DNA of 64,000 nucleotides from Methanocella arvoryzae MRE50. Lineage in GTDB: Archaea; Halobacteriota; Methanocellia; Methanocellales; Methanocellaceae. Each line of letters opens with the position of its first letter. Positions within the stretch are counted from its first letter, which is position 1. The stretch is from positions 558,001 to 622,000 of the forward strand of contig NC_009464.1 in assembly GCF_000063445.1 (NCBI RefSeq), read 5' to 3'. Positions 8,248 through 16,838 of the stretch are shown in pieces. The position numbers were made by a program, and so were the translations under genes. The notes beneath the pieces are model-generated. The model saw only the letters and a program-made list of their open reading frames with translations, did not search any database and had not been told where the DNA came from.

Positions 8248-9081
8248 TTACTCGCTCTCCGCGCTCTTGCGCTCAATCTCTTCGAGGCTTTTGCGGTCTC
8301 TCATCATCAGCCTTTCGGTGATCTCGATGAGCGGGTGCTTTTCGAAGTCCATGACGACGATGTCGTCCACAGTGCGTAAGCCCGATTCCCGGGCGGTCTT
8401 CTCCATGCCCAGCTTTATATCCTTCGGTATTTCGAGGATGTAGGCGTCGATTTTCTCGATGCCCAGGCGCTTGGCTGCGACCACTCTGTGGTGGCCGTCT
8501 GCCAGCATCCACCTGTCGGGCTTGTGAATGACAATGATGGGCTCGGCCAGGCCTTTCTTCAGCTCGTAGATGCGGCCTTCGAGCTCGTCTGCGAAGATCT
8601 TGGACTGGGTAGGCACGAGTTCCTGGATGTTCACGTCGCCTCTCGTAACCGTTATTTCAATGTTATGGACCGTTTCCAGCGTCTTCTTGAGCTTCCAGAC
8701 CTTCTGGGGGTCGGCTCTCTCGATCTGAGACCGTATGACGTCAGAATTAGTGATGATGCCGACCAGCCTGCCAGTATCGTCGACGACCGGCAGCTTGCTT
8801 ACCCCGAGCCTGAAGATGACTCTGGCCACTTCGTTGATCTCCATTTGCGGGTGAGCGACGATAATGTTCCGGCTCATGACCGATTTCACCTGCTCGTCAG
8901 ACTCGCACAAAAGCATGTCCAGCGAGGAAATATAGCCTTCGACTTTCCCGTCGCTGGTCACGGGAAAACCGTCATGGCCTGTCTGCCGGGTGAGCTTGAT
9001 CACGTCCATCACCGTATCCTCTGGGGAGACGGTAACGACCTTGCCAGTCATGTAATCGCCGACTCGGAGCTTATCCTTCAT
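8248..9081 (-). CDS. Tandem CBS-domain protein with C-terminal ParB-like domain
   Basis: This 277-residue protein has two CBS motifs in its first about 125 residues (VGDYMTGKVVTVSPEDTV; VMSRNIIVAHPQMEINEV), a nucleotide-sensing module. A ParB/sulfiredoxin-like nuclease fold follows at about 175-250, with KPDRWMLADGHHRVVAAKRLG. CBS plus ParB-like fusions are common in euryarchaea, where the function is unknown. Regulation by an adenosine nucleotide is plausible from the CBS pair. It is the first gene of the unit that ends with hisE. Confidence 0.85.
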   Translation of the reverse strand: MKDKLRVGDYMTGKVVTVSPEDTVMDVIKLTRQTGHDGFPVTSDGKVEGYISSLDMLLCESDEQVKSVMSRNIIVAHPQMEINEVARVIFRLGVSKLPVVDDTGRLVGIITNSDVIRSQIERADPQKVWKLKKTLETVHNIEITVTRGDVNIQELVPTQSKIFADELEGRIYELKKGLAEPIIVIHKPDRWMLADGHHRVVAAKRLGIEKIDAYILEIPKDIKLGMEKTARESGLRTVDDIVVMDFEKHPLIEITERLMMRDRKSLEEIERKSAESE

Positions 9082-9290
9082 GAATAACCAGCACGATATT
9101 GTATCTTATATGAGATAATCTTATTGACCGGAGAACGCGGCAGGGAAGACCCTAATGCTGGAAATACCGATCGACTGGCAAGAGCCGACAAGAGGCCGCC
9201 CATATGCCGGGTCCGACTTCTTCTTCATCCTGTGCCGTCAGGTACCGTAAATGCTATTAGCCTGCCGCAGTATCTTGTACGTGATAGAGA

Positions 9291-9554
9291 ATGGACACGA
9301 AGAAGATATTAGAGCTGCGTGGCATGGCTGCCCGTATGGAAGCCTCCACTCACATTGGTAAGAACGGCGTGACCCCGTCCCTCATTGAAGAGGTCAGCCG
9401 GCAGCTGAAAGACAACAAGCTGGTTAAAGTCAAGGTTCTCAAGAGCGCCTTCGAAGAGATGCCCAAAGAGGAGATCGCTAAGCTCCTGGCCGAAAAGACC
9501 GGGTCTGAGCTGATCGAGGTCAAGGGCAACACGATAGTGCTGTTCAAGCGTTGA
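9291..9554 (+). CDS. YhbY/CRM-domain RNA-binding protein
   Basis: This 87-residue protein consists of one CRM (YhbY) domain. It shows LRGMAARMEASTHIGKNGVT with the GxxG-type loop (HIGKNG), then LVKVKVLKSA and EKTGSELIEVKGNTIVLFKR. The family binds structured RNA and is associated with ribosome assembly. The ATG at 9291 gives the family N-terminus. The preceding 9124-9290 region is open in one frame but has no recognisable protein. The gene is followed by a kilobase of repeats. Confidence 0.9.
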   Translation: MDTKKILELRGMAARMEASTHIGKNGVTPSLIEEVSRQLKDNKLVKVKVLKSAFEEMPKEEIAKLLAEKTGSELIEVKGNTIVLFKR

Positions 9555-9604
9555 TTACAGCACATCCATTATCATTTTTTACAATACAACTTACCTAACC
9601 AGAT

Positions 9605-9975
9605 CGGTATGTAAAAGGTCCTCTGAGTCCTCTGGCTCCTCACTGTACTACTCTCTGATCTCCTGACCTCTCTGATCTCTCCCTGAGATCGTTCTCTCTG
9701 ATCTCCAGGGCCTCCGAAACCTCCCGGTTGTCTGGCTTGCACACACGTACCCGGCAAAAAAGGAGGTTGGGGAGTGCCCGGAGGTCCGGGAGACTTTTCA
9801 AACTGGGAGGTCAGAGAGGTCAGGAGGTCAGAGAGGAGGAATGTGAGTACCCGGAGGATTGGAGAGGGAAAATCATCTGTCATGAATCGCCTTTTGAACG
9901 CCTGCCATGGCAGGCGTTCTCAAGGCGAATATCCTGGCAAAGGAACTGTCCAAAAATTTTTGGACAGTCAGGTAC
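9605..9975. repeat. Word-iterated long inverted repeat, family E copy 2 (inverted relative to copy 1)
   Basis: This carries the same words as 848-1195 on the opposite strand: CTGATCTCCTGACCTCTCTG on one side and GGTCAGAGAGGTCAGGAGG on the other, with GCCCGGAGGTCCGGGAG in between. It ends with a palindrome (9896-9919) and a CCAAAAATTTTTGG palindrome. It lies between convergent yhbY and the cyclase gene. Confidence 0.75.
9896..9919. repeat. 24-base palindrome, copy 2
   Basis: GAACGCCTGC, CATG, GCAGGCGTTC; identical arms to 884-907 and 50161-50184. It is followed by TCAAGGCGA, as at copy 1. Confidence 0.8.
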
Positions 9976-10110
9976 CGTTTACGCGAAGTACGCGAAGTTT
10001 TACGATAGGATCATTTCCCAGCATGCCGTTTTTACCATACTTCGAGTACTTTGTGTACTTCGCGTAAACGGTACGGGCACTCGTACAAAACGTTTCACGA
10101 ATGACTCGTG
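9971..10110. repeat. Word-iterated inverted repeat, family C copy 1 (CGAAGTAC / GTACTTCG)
   Basis: GGTACCGTTTACGCGAAGTA on the left is answered by TACTTCGCGTAAACGGTAC on the right (to about 10073), with a TTTTACGATAGGATCAT centre. A trailing CTCGTACAAAACGTTTCA is shared with the copy at 49857-50375. No gene is apparent. Confidence 0.75.
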
Positions 10111-10139
10111 GATGAAATGGATATTTTCAAGCAGGGGTA

Positions 10140-10612
10140 TGAAAAATTTAATGTTTGCCCTGAGATGGTTGAAACACCGCCAAGAGAGAGGTGATGATCG
10201 GAGCCTTGATCAGGCAAAGTGATGAAAAACTGGCAGTTTCCAGTTTCTCGCTGGTAAAGCCGCCAAGCTCGCCAAGGTGCCAAGCTCGCCAAGCAATAAT
10301 TACAGATTGCATATAGGCCCAATAGATAAAACAGGTAATGACAGTCTTTACCGGCATGATTCGACGACCATCTGCGCAATCTGTATAATCTGTTAAATCT
10401 GTGTCCAGGCACAGCGCAGCGATCGTCATCGGATCGCCGGCATCGGACGCCTGCCATGGCAGACGTCCTGGCGGGCGAACTTAAAGTATAAGATCGTACC
10501 ATTTTCTAATAAGGATAATTGGCTCATTATTGTATAACGATTCGAATTATGGGACAGCCTGCTCTGCGCCTTTGCGAATTAAAAACAAGGCGGCCTGGCG
10601 ACGATTATAAGT
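10140..10612. repeat. Family B repeat copy (GCCAAGCTCGCCAAG) with embedded family A half-element
   Basis: Segments here match the 29195-29800 element on the opposite strand. The GTGATGATCGG...GATCAGGCAAAGTGATGAAA block and GCCGCCAAGCTCGCCAAG words match its right side, and 10564-10606 (TTTGCGAATTAAAAACAAGG) matches 29197-29241. In the middle, 10370-10425 is the right half of a family A element (AATCTGT words ending GGCACAGCGCAGCGATCG), followed by a diverged palindrome at 10445-10468. The 9555-10625 gap therefore holds only repeats. Confidence 0.7.
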
Positions 10613-10625
10613 ATTTCCAGCCATG

Positions 10626-11246
10626 TTATTCTTTAACCAGTATAGCCCTGGCTGGTGAGCCGTCGCCGTCCTTGATTTTCAGCGGCAGGCAGACGAACGT
10701 ATATTTTCCGGGCTCGATTCCGGTGAGATCCACGCCTTCGACCACAGTGACGCCTGCGTTCAATAACATTTTATGGACTGCTTCGGCGTCTTTGAAGCTG
10801 CCGATGGACAGGTAATCGATTGCGATCGTCTTGATGCCATTTTTCACTACCCAGTCAGCCCCGCTCTCGTTCAGGTAAACGAAGTCGCTGCGGAACCCGG
10901 TGTACTGCCATAGCCGGGAGTTCCGGGTCTTGAACAGCAGCATCTTCTCCCCCTGGCTCGCTTTTTCCAGGTCTTCTGCCGATATCTCGTTCTCGACGCC
11001 GGTCAGATCGAGCACCTCTGCACTGCCATACAGGTGATCCAGCGGGATCCGATCGATCGGCATCCCGTTTTCCACGAAATGTAGCGGCGGGTCGACGTGG
11101 GTTCCGGTATGGGAGCCCATGCATAAAAAGGAGACATTGGCAGCGTCTTTAGGCATGTTCAGGACACGCTTGATGTCCGGGGCCGGGTCGCCGGGGAAGA
11201 CAGGCATGCCATTGTGCAGGCTGACGGAAATATCGAAGATCTTCAT
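10626..11246 (-). CDS. Cyclase family protein (kynurenine-formamidase-like hydrolase)
   Basis: This 206-residue member of the metal-dependent cyclase/KynB fold has the metal-binding signature SHTGTHVDPPLHF at about residue 48, plus the early DISVSLHNGMPVFPGDP segment. The substrate is unknown, because the family includes formamidases, cyclases and isatin hydrolases. The ATG overlaps the stop of the upstream PfkB kinase gene (TAATG), indicating a two-gene operon. Kynurenine breakdown is unlikely in a methanogen. Confidence 0.82.
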   Translation of the reverse strand: MKIFDISVSLHNGMPVFPGDPAPDIKRVLNMPKDAANVSFLCMGSHTGTHVDPPLHFVENGMPIDRIPLDHLYGSAEVLDLTGVENEISAEDLEKASQGEKMLLFKTRNSRLWQYTGFRSDFVYLNESGADWVVKNGIKTIAIDYLSIGSFKDAEAVHKMLLNAGVTVVEGVDLTGIEPGKYTFVCLPLKIKDGDGSPARAILVKE

Positions 11247-12187
11247 TATAGGCCTTTATAGCCGTTGTCCTCAAGAAACTTATTCACGTTCTGCCGGGTC
11301 GGGTACTTCGTCCAGCCTACCCCGCCGACCTTCAGGCCTGCAGTAGCCGCCCCTATCCGTGCGCAGTCACTCAGGGACCTTCCGTAGGAGTAAGCACTGA
11401 TAAAGCCCGCGTTGAACGTGTCGCCGGCGCCGGTAGTGTCGACTACAGGTACTTTGAACGACGGGATGAACTCTGCATAGCTACCACTGGCCACATAGCA
11501 GCCGTCCTTGCCCATCTTGATCGCTGCGACCTTGACTCCCATGTCTAAAAAGATCTTCGCGGCTTCCTCCGGAGACAGCTTGTCGTTTCCGAGAATTTTT
11601 CTGGACTCGTCTATATTAGGTAGAAAGACGTCTACCTTCGGTAATATGTCGAAGATCGGGTCCACCGTCTCTTTCGGGAATCCCCTCGGGTCCCACCCTG
11701 TGTCGAACGAGACCTTGATGCCCGCGCCGTGGAGCAGGTCGATGAGGCTGGCGTAGTCATACCTGAGGCCGTCCAGCAGGAAGTAGGACGGAAGGTGTAC
11801 AATGTCCGCATCGATCTTCGCCAGGTCTATGTCCCCAATGTTATAGCTGGCATTTTCGCCCCTGAAGGTCACGAACGACCGCTCGATTCCCTGGACCAGC
11901 GCCACAGTAACGCCCGTCTTATTCTCGGTCAGGCGGACGTTCTTCGTATTAACATTATTATCGTCCAGCTCAACGAGGACGTAAGTGCCGAATACGTCGT
12001 CGCCCACTTTGCCGAACAGCTGAATATCCATTCCCAGCCGGGCGCACTGCAGGGCGAAGTTAGCCGAGCAGCCTCCGCCGTGCACTTGAAAGTCTTTCGT
12101 GATGACCTGCTTCCCTATGTCGGGCATCCTGTCGATACGGGCTATGAGATCCACATTCACGTCGCCGATAGTCGCTATCTTGGGCAT
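11246..12187 (-). CDS. PfkB-family carbohydrate/nucleoside kinase
   Basis: This 313-residue ribokinase-fold protein has KIATIGDVNVDLIARID at the N-terminus, the glycine motif VHGGGCSANFALQCARLG, and the C-terminal signature VVDTTGAGDTFNAGF with the catalytic Asp. The ATG at 12187 was preferred over the in-frame GTG two codons earlier. The substrate cannot be fixed: archaeal members act on fructose, nucleosides or ADP-ribose-type sugars. It is the first gene of the operon with the cyclase. Confidence 0.88.
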   Translation of the reverse strand: MPKIATIGDVNVDLIARIDRMPDIGKQVITKDFQVHGGGCSANFALQCARLGMDIQLFGKVGDDVFGTYVLVELDDNNVNTKNVRLTENKTGVTVALVQGIERSFVTFRGENASYNIGDIDLAKIDADIVHLPSYFLLDGLRYDYASLIDLLHGAGIKVSFDTGWDPRGFPKETVDPIFDILPKVDVFLPNIDESRKILGNDKLSPEEAAKIFLDMGVKVAAIKMGKDGCYVASGSYAEFIPSFKVPVVDTTGAGDTFNAGFISAYSYGRSLSDCARIGAATAGLKVGGVGWTKYPTRQNVNKFLEDNGYKGL

Positions 12188-12401
12188 TGCCACACCTGTT
12201 TAATATATATCGATATCTGATAAATCTAACCGCCGCCTTCCACAGAGGCGACGTCAGGCTACATGATTTTGTATCGATGAAATACCTGTGCATGCCGGAC
12301 ATGCGGCCAGAGTTTTGCGGGCACGGGGGTCATACCCTCATCTTCTGGTTGTCGATTGCCTAATATAGGATTAGCGCCCATGATGTAGCCGAGGTAATGG
12401 T

Positions 12402-13019
12402 ATGGACGTGAAGTTCATTGAAGTGGTCGCCATCGGTTTCATCGGGATTCTGATGATCTACCTGACCAGGCACGTGATCAAGGGCAAAACCAGCACCGCG
12501 CTGCGGCTGTGGTTCGTCTCGTTCTGTATGTACGTTGTCTACTACTGGCTTGCCGGCGGTATCTATCTCCTCTCCGAGGTCGAGGTAATATTCTACGCGC
12601 TATTGTGGTCGATACCCGCTATCCTGAGCTACTGGATAGTAGTAAAGATGGCCGAAAAGGAAGGCGCGATGCCCTTCTTCAGGTGGTGGACTCCGTTCCT
12701 CATCGCCCTCGTCTTCGCAGTCATACTGGACAGCATTGCCGGAACTGCGGGCTGGTACACGTATAACCTGACCGCCATCAGCACGGGCACCTTCGTCAGC
12801 CCGATAGGTGGCGTCACTATACCTGCATTACTGGTCCTCATGCTGGGAGTGATGATGCTGGGCGTCATCTTCCTCAGCGAAGTCGTCTTCTACGAGCTGA
12901 AGAAAAAATTCGGCGGCACCACGGCAACCTACATCCTCATCGGCCTGTCCTTCATCGCCGGAGGCCTCATCTGGATCCTGACGCAGGCGTTCGTAGGCCT
13001 GATATCCAGGTATGCTTAA
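12402..13019 (+). CDS. Polytopic membrane protein of unknown function
   Basis: This 205-residue protein has about six hydrophobic helices, beginning VVAIGFIGILMIYLTRHVI, with few charged residues between them. I recognise no catalytic motif or family. GAGGTAATGGT gives a plausible start region at 12402. Its last four bases overlap the end of the convergent metallo-hydrolase gene. Confidence 0.75.
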   Translation: MDVKFIEVVAIGFIGILMIYLTRHVIKGKTSTALRLWFVSFCMYVVYYWLAGGIYLLSEVEVIFYALLWSIPAILSYWIVVKMAEKEGAMPFFRWWTPFLIALVFAVILDSIAGTAGWYTYNLTAISTGTFVSPIGGVTIPALLVLMLGVMMLGVIFLSEVVFYELKKKFGGTTATYILIGLSFIAGGLIWILTQAFVGLISRYA

Positions 13020-13756
13020 TCCTTTTTTCCGGCCTGCGGCTTCTTCACGTTACGGAAGAGGTCGCCGTGGCCGGGGATAATGTAGTCTGCCTCACCTACG
13101 ATCTTGCCAAGGCTGGCGGCAGCGGCCTCTTTTGAAGTGAAGTCCTTGTTCTGGGTCCAGATCGTGTCGGTGGCGTAGAAGGCAGGCGTGAGGATTACGT
13201 CGCCTGCTGCAGCTACAGTGACTTCCCCGATGCCGATGATGCGGCCGCCGGCACTGGTCTGGATGGACTGCCGGAGCCTGTCTGTCTTAAAGACAAGGGA
13301 AGCGTGGTCTGCGGTGTGCCCGGGAGTGTGGACGACCCTGACGCCGTCGGCGATCTGCTCGCCGTCCCTGGCGCCGGTAACGTCGATCTTCACTCTCGAC
13401 ACGGCTGCTTCGGACGTCATGATGGTGCTGTCCTTGAACATTTTCACGTTGCCGAAGTGGTCGAGGTGCCAGTGGGTGATGAAGAGGATGTCGATGTCGG
13501 ATGGCTTGAGGCCGTGCGCTTTCAGCGCGTGGGTCAGCCGCTTCTTGTTGGCTTTCACGATATCGTCCGTGAGCGCGTTCTCGAAGTCGAAGCCGGTGTC
13601 CACGAGAATACGGGCATCTGACTCGATGTATGTGACAGTCGATCCGCAGCCCAGGCCAGAGATGTTTTTTAAGGCCATCGCTCTGGAGTCCACGGGCTCG
13701 AAGGCATCGAAGGGAACGCTTCCCTGTTTTATAATCTTGAAGGAACGTACAGGCAT
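13016..13756 (-). CDS. Metallo-beta-lactamase-fold hydrolase
   Basis: This 246-residue MBL-fold protein has the canonical zinc motif FITHWHLDHFGNV (HxHxDH), a later VVHTPGHTADHASLVF histidine, AGDVILTPAFYATD, and a C-terminal YIIPGHGDLF. It is thus a probable hydrolase with an intact dinuclear zinc site and unknown substrate. I chose the ATG at 13756 (MPVRSFKIIKQGS), since the longer frame only adds a basic stretch that overlaps the upstream VWA gene. Confidence 0.9.
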   Translation of the reverse strand: MPVRSFKIIKQGSVPFDAFEPVDSRAMALKNISGLGCGSTVTYIESDARILVDTGFDFENALTDDIVKANKKRLTHALKAHGLKPSDIDILFITHWHLDHFGNVKMFKDSTIMTSEAAVSRVKIDVTGARDGEQIADGVRVVHTPGHTADHASLVFKTDRLRQSIQTSAGGRIIGIGEVTVAAAGDVILTPAFYATDTIWTQNKDFTSKEAAAASLGKIVGEADYIIPGHGDLFRNVKKPQAGKKD

Positions 13757-13809
13757 CGAAGAAAAAGAGGAGCTACGCCTTAAAATATGTTGCCATGGCT
13801 GCCAGTAGC

Positions 13810-15243
13810 TCATATCTGGAAGCGCTTCCCGCCAAGGATATAGACTCTGTCGGAGATGTCTTCCAGACCCCCGGCCTGGTCGTTGCCGACGATGACGGTG
13901 AAGATCTGGCTGCCGCTGGCTTCTTTCAGGCGGCGCCAGTCCTCGATCAGGGCTTCGTCAGTGATCCGGGACATGCCGTCAGTCACGAACATGATGTCCG
14001 CACTGGCATACTGTCGGGCTTTCAGCGCCCCTAAACCGGCTTTTAGCGCCGTGTTGAAGTCGGTGCCTCCGCCGAAAGAGGAGCGGAGGAACTCCAGGAA
14101 GCCGGGCGTCGAGCCTTCGGGAAGATCGATTTCGTCAAGCTGCCCCACTGAGGAGAACAATACCACCCTGATCTTCCTGCCGCGCTGTAAAAACATGCGG
14201 ACGGTCGCCAGCGTGACAGCCCTGGCCAGTATCCCGGGGATGCCGTCCATAGATCCCGACGTGTCGACCAGGGCTATCACCGGCCCTTTTCGCTTGCAGT
14301 CCCCCGTATCAGACTTTCCGGGGTCGGTCAGATGGTAGGTGAGCAGCTTGCCCTCGATCCACCGGGCGAAGAAGAGGTACTGGAGAATGCTGTCCTGCAG
14401 CTTGATCAGCTCGGATGGCAGCAGGTAGTACAGATCGCTGGAAGTGACGATGGAGTGAACTTCAAGCCGGCCGCTGTGCAGTACTTTGCCGCTGCCGGTG
14501 TCCAGGCCTTCAGAGGATCTGCCAAGGTCTTCGATCAGCTTCATCAGGTCGGGGTTGCGCCGGACGATGTCGGAATACCGCTTGATGTTGTAGAGGTCAT
14601 CCTTATGCTGTTCGATCATGGCATAATCCCATCCCCTGCCGCCGGCGAGAAGAGACATTAGTTCAAGAGGATCTGCACTGTCTGCAAGCTCTTCGACAGC
14701 GTCGTCGAGGCGAGGCACCAGCCGCCGGTACAAAATATCGTTAACGGCCCGGGCTTTTGAGTCTTCGCTCCTGAGGTCGGCATGAGAAGTCCCTTCTTTC
14801 CGGGATGCCCCGGGCTTTCTGCCGTATAGCCCGGACAGCTCAACCAGCATCATACGGTACTCCAGGAGCGCCTTCTGGACATCTGACGGAGTCCGGCCAT
14901 CATAAATCTCGTCGAAAGTTTCCAGAATAGCCTCGAGCACTGCTTTCATGGCCAGCAGCCCGATCACCCGGCTCTTTGCGGACAGCGACTTCAGCCTCAC
15001 CCATGCTTCGGTATACCTCGCGGCGTTCAGCAGCCTGAGTGCAGGCCCGGCGGAAAGGCCTGCACTGCCGGGATCAAGGGTTTCGTACGTTTCGCCGAGC
15101 ACCAGTTCCCGGGCCAGAAGGATGGCCAGCGCTTCCCGGGCTTCCCTTGAGATTGCGTGAGGCATTGCCAGGGTCTCGCGTATGCCAGGCATCGCCAGCA
15201 CTTCCCTGATTTCAGGCTCCGCGTACTTGTTTACAATGGCCAC
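13810..15243 (-). CDS. VWA-domain protein, ViaA-like partner of the RavA-like ATPase
   Basis: This 477-residue protein has a helical N-terminal two-thirds and a C-terminal von Willebrand A domain with the metal-ion site IALVDTSGSMDGIP (DxSxS), then GGGTDFNTAL and DIMFVTDGMS. Length and order match bacterial ViaA (about 480 residues). It lies 55 bases downstream of the RavA-like MoxR ATPase, the usual ravA-viaA arrangement. Bacterial RavA-ViaA is tied to respiratory-complex and metal-stress functions; the archaeal role is not established. Confidence 0.82.
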   Translation of the reverse strand: MAIVNKYAEPEIREVLAMPGIRETLAMPHAISREAREALAILLARELVLGETYETLDPGSAGLSAGPALRLLNAARYTEAWVRLKSLSAKSRVIGLLAMKAVLEAILETFDEIYDGRTPSDVQKALLEYRMMLVELSGLYGRKPGASRKEGTSHADLRSEDSKARAVNDILYRRLVPRLDDAVEELADSADPLELMSLLAGGRGWDYAMIEQHKDDLYNIKRYSDIVRRNPDLMKLIEDLGRSSEGLDTGSGKVLHSGRLEVHSIVTSSDLYYLLPSELIKLQDSILQYLFFARWIEGKLLTYHLTDPGKSDTGDCKRKGPVIALVDTSGSMDGIPGILARAVTLATVRMFLQRGRKIRVVLFSSVGQLDEIDLPEGSTPGFLEFLRSSFGGGTDFNTALKAGLGALKARQYASADIMFVTDGMSRITDEALIEDWRRLKEASGSQIFTVIVGNDQAGGLEDISDRVYILGGKRFQI

Positions 15244-15298
15244 ACCGTTCCATGCGAGGCTGTCTCAATCACGTTCTCCCACGGATAGAGCGTCAGAC

Positions 15299-16696
15299 TC
15301 ACTCGTTTCCAGACTCGCTCAGCAACTTTATCATCGCACCGGCGGCCTCTAACGTTTTCCCCGCTTTTTCTATAAACCGGGCCTGAGCCTCGCTTCGGTC
15401 GAGCAGATCGACAATATCCCGATCATCGATCCATACGTTGTCGCGCAATTGCCTTTTCAGCACTGCCCTGCCTGAGACAACCTGAAGGCAGACGTCCCGG
15501 TATCGTCTTTGCAGGCGGGCATACTCTGCCTGCGATCTCTGTATTTGCTCGGGCTGGATTTCTGCGCAGTTCCAGCCGTAATCTTCGCTAAGGATGCTGA
15601 GGAGGTCATGAAAGCTCAGAATGCGCATATGAAGGCTGGTACGGTACGGGTCGTAGTACTTGTGCTGGGGGAATAGTTTCCTGTGGTCGGAAAGCCGCTC
15701 GAAGGAAGTGATACGCTCGTCGCAGTCGTAGCACCGGATGGTATTCGGGAAGACCCCGCACCCGGATTTCGACAGGTAGGCGTGCAGATCCTCGATTTCT
15801 GCGATGAGCTTTTCCACGCTCTCCCCGCCGGTGATGGCCAGGCTGATGACCAGGTCTCGCACATCAGCCCGCTGTTCGGGCCTGTCCCAGGCCATGTGCT
15901 GGAGCAGCAGGACCATAGAGCGATCTACGGAAGCCCTGCCGGATGCTGCTGCGGCAACTTTGAGCACGCCGAGTATCTTCTTCCACCTGCGATCTGATAC
16001 AGTGATTTGCTTAGCTGCCAGCTCCCTTCTGGCCCGGAGAATGATGGCTTCTACGTCTGTATCGACGGGCATACCGGCCGCTTTTTCCTGGAGCAGCCGG
16101 ATGTCCGCGAGGGAGATCCGGTGATGACTACCGGCATCCTGTGCTGACCCGAACAGCATCTGCCGGAAACTGGCCTCTTCCCTCACCGGCGAGACCACGC
16201 ACCTGAAAAGAAACCGGTCGTACAGCGCCTCCAGGCTTTCGTCCTCGGGAAGCTCGTTGGAGGCGCCGAACAGGGAGACGAGAGGTACGTCGATCACATC
16301 CCGGCCGTTGTGGAACTTGCGCTCGTTCAGCACAGTCAGGAAGCTGTTAAGGATGGAGCTGTTGGCTTTGAAGATCTCGTCCAGAAAGGCGATGTGAGCG
16401 TCGGGGAGGAAACCATCTGTCTTACGGGAGAAACTATCCGCCTGCAGGGCTTTCAGCGATAGCGGGCCGAATACCTCCTCCGGCGTGGTGAACCGGGTGA
16501 GCAGGTAATAAAAGTAATTTCCGTCGATAATCTCGCACAGGCTACGGGCAAGCATGGACTTGGCAGTGCCCGGCGGGCCGAGAAACAGTGCGTGTTCGCC
16601 CGAGAGTAAGGCCAGAAGAGAACAGGTGATTTCCGTCGACCGCTCCACGAAACGCTGCTCAAAGTCAGACCTGATCGCAGCGACGTCGATAGCCAT
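15299..16696 (-). CDS. MoxR-family AAA+ ATPase, RavA-like
   Basis: This 465-residue protein has Walker A LFLGPPGTAKSMLARSL, Walker B IAFLDEIFKANS, and sensor/arginine-finger regions LFGASNELPEDESLEALYDRFLFR typical of RavA. Helical sequence and a cysteine pair (CYDCDERI near residue 355) follow in the region corresponding to the RavA C-terminal extension. The ATG at 16696 (MAIDVAAIRSDF) was chosen over 16726. It is co-directional with the VWA gene. Confidence 0.85.
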   Translation of the reverse strand: MAIDVAAIRSDFEQRFVERSTEITCSLLALLSGEHALFLGPPGTAKSMLARSLCEIIDGNYFYYLLTRFTTPEEVFGPLSLKALQADSFSRKTDGFLPDAHIAFLDEIFKANSSILNSFLTVLNERKFHNGRDVIDVPLVSLFGASNELPEDESLEALYDRFLFRCVVSPVREEASFRQMLFGSAQDAGSHHRISLADIRLLQEKAAGMPVDTDVEAIILRARRELAAKQITVSDRRWKKILGVLKVAAAASGRASVDRSMVLLLQHMAWDRPEQRADVRDLVISLAITGGESVEKLIAEIEDLHAYLSKSGCGVFPNTIRCYDCDERITSFERLSDHRKLFPQHKYYDPYRTSLHMRILSFHDLLSILSEDYGWNCAEIQPEQIQRSQAEYARLQRRYRDVCLQVVSGRAVLKRQLRDNVWIDDRDIVDLLDRSEAQARFIEKAGKTLEAAGAMIKLLSESGNE

Positions 16697-16838
16697 CCGC
16701 ACCCTCCCGCATAACTCGACCGACAATCTGAGGAATCACCCCTGTCAGCCGGATTCGAATTGTAGATGGTTCAGGCCGGTATTTAAATCAGACCGAAGTT
16801 ATCACCAGCGCGGTTTCCCGATCGGCAGAGGTAACAGA

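Noticed and set aside
9124-9312. 62-residue frame before yhbY, considered as RNase P component 4
   Set aside because: No Rpr2 zinc ligands or other motif; the overlap with the yhbY start and poor codon pattern make it unlikely to be coding.
10095-10502. 135-residue and 93-residue minus-strand frames
   Set aside because: They are composed of family A and B repeat words and have no start signal or family resemblance.
16745-16775. tRNA T-loop-like sequence (minus strand CAATTCGAATCCGG) upstream of the RavA-like gene
   Set aside because: No acceptor stem, anticodon arm or D-arm can be drawn around it.
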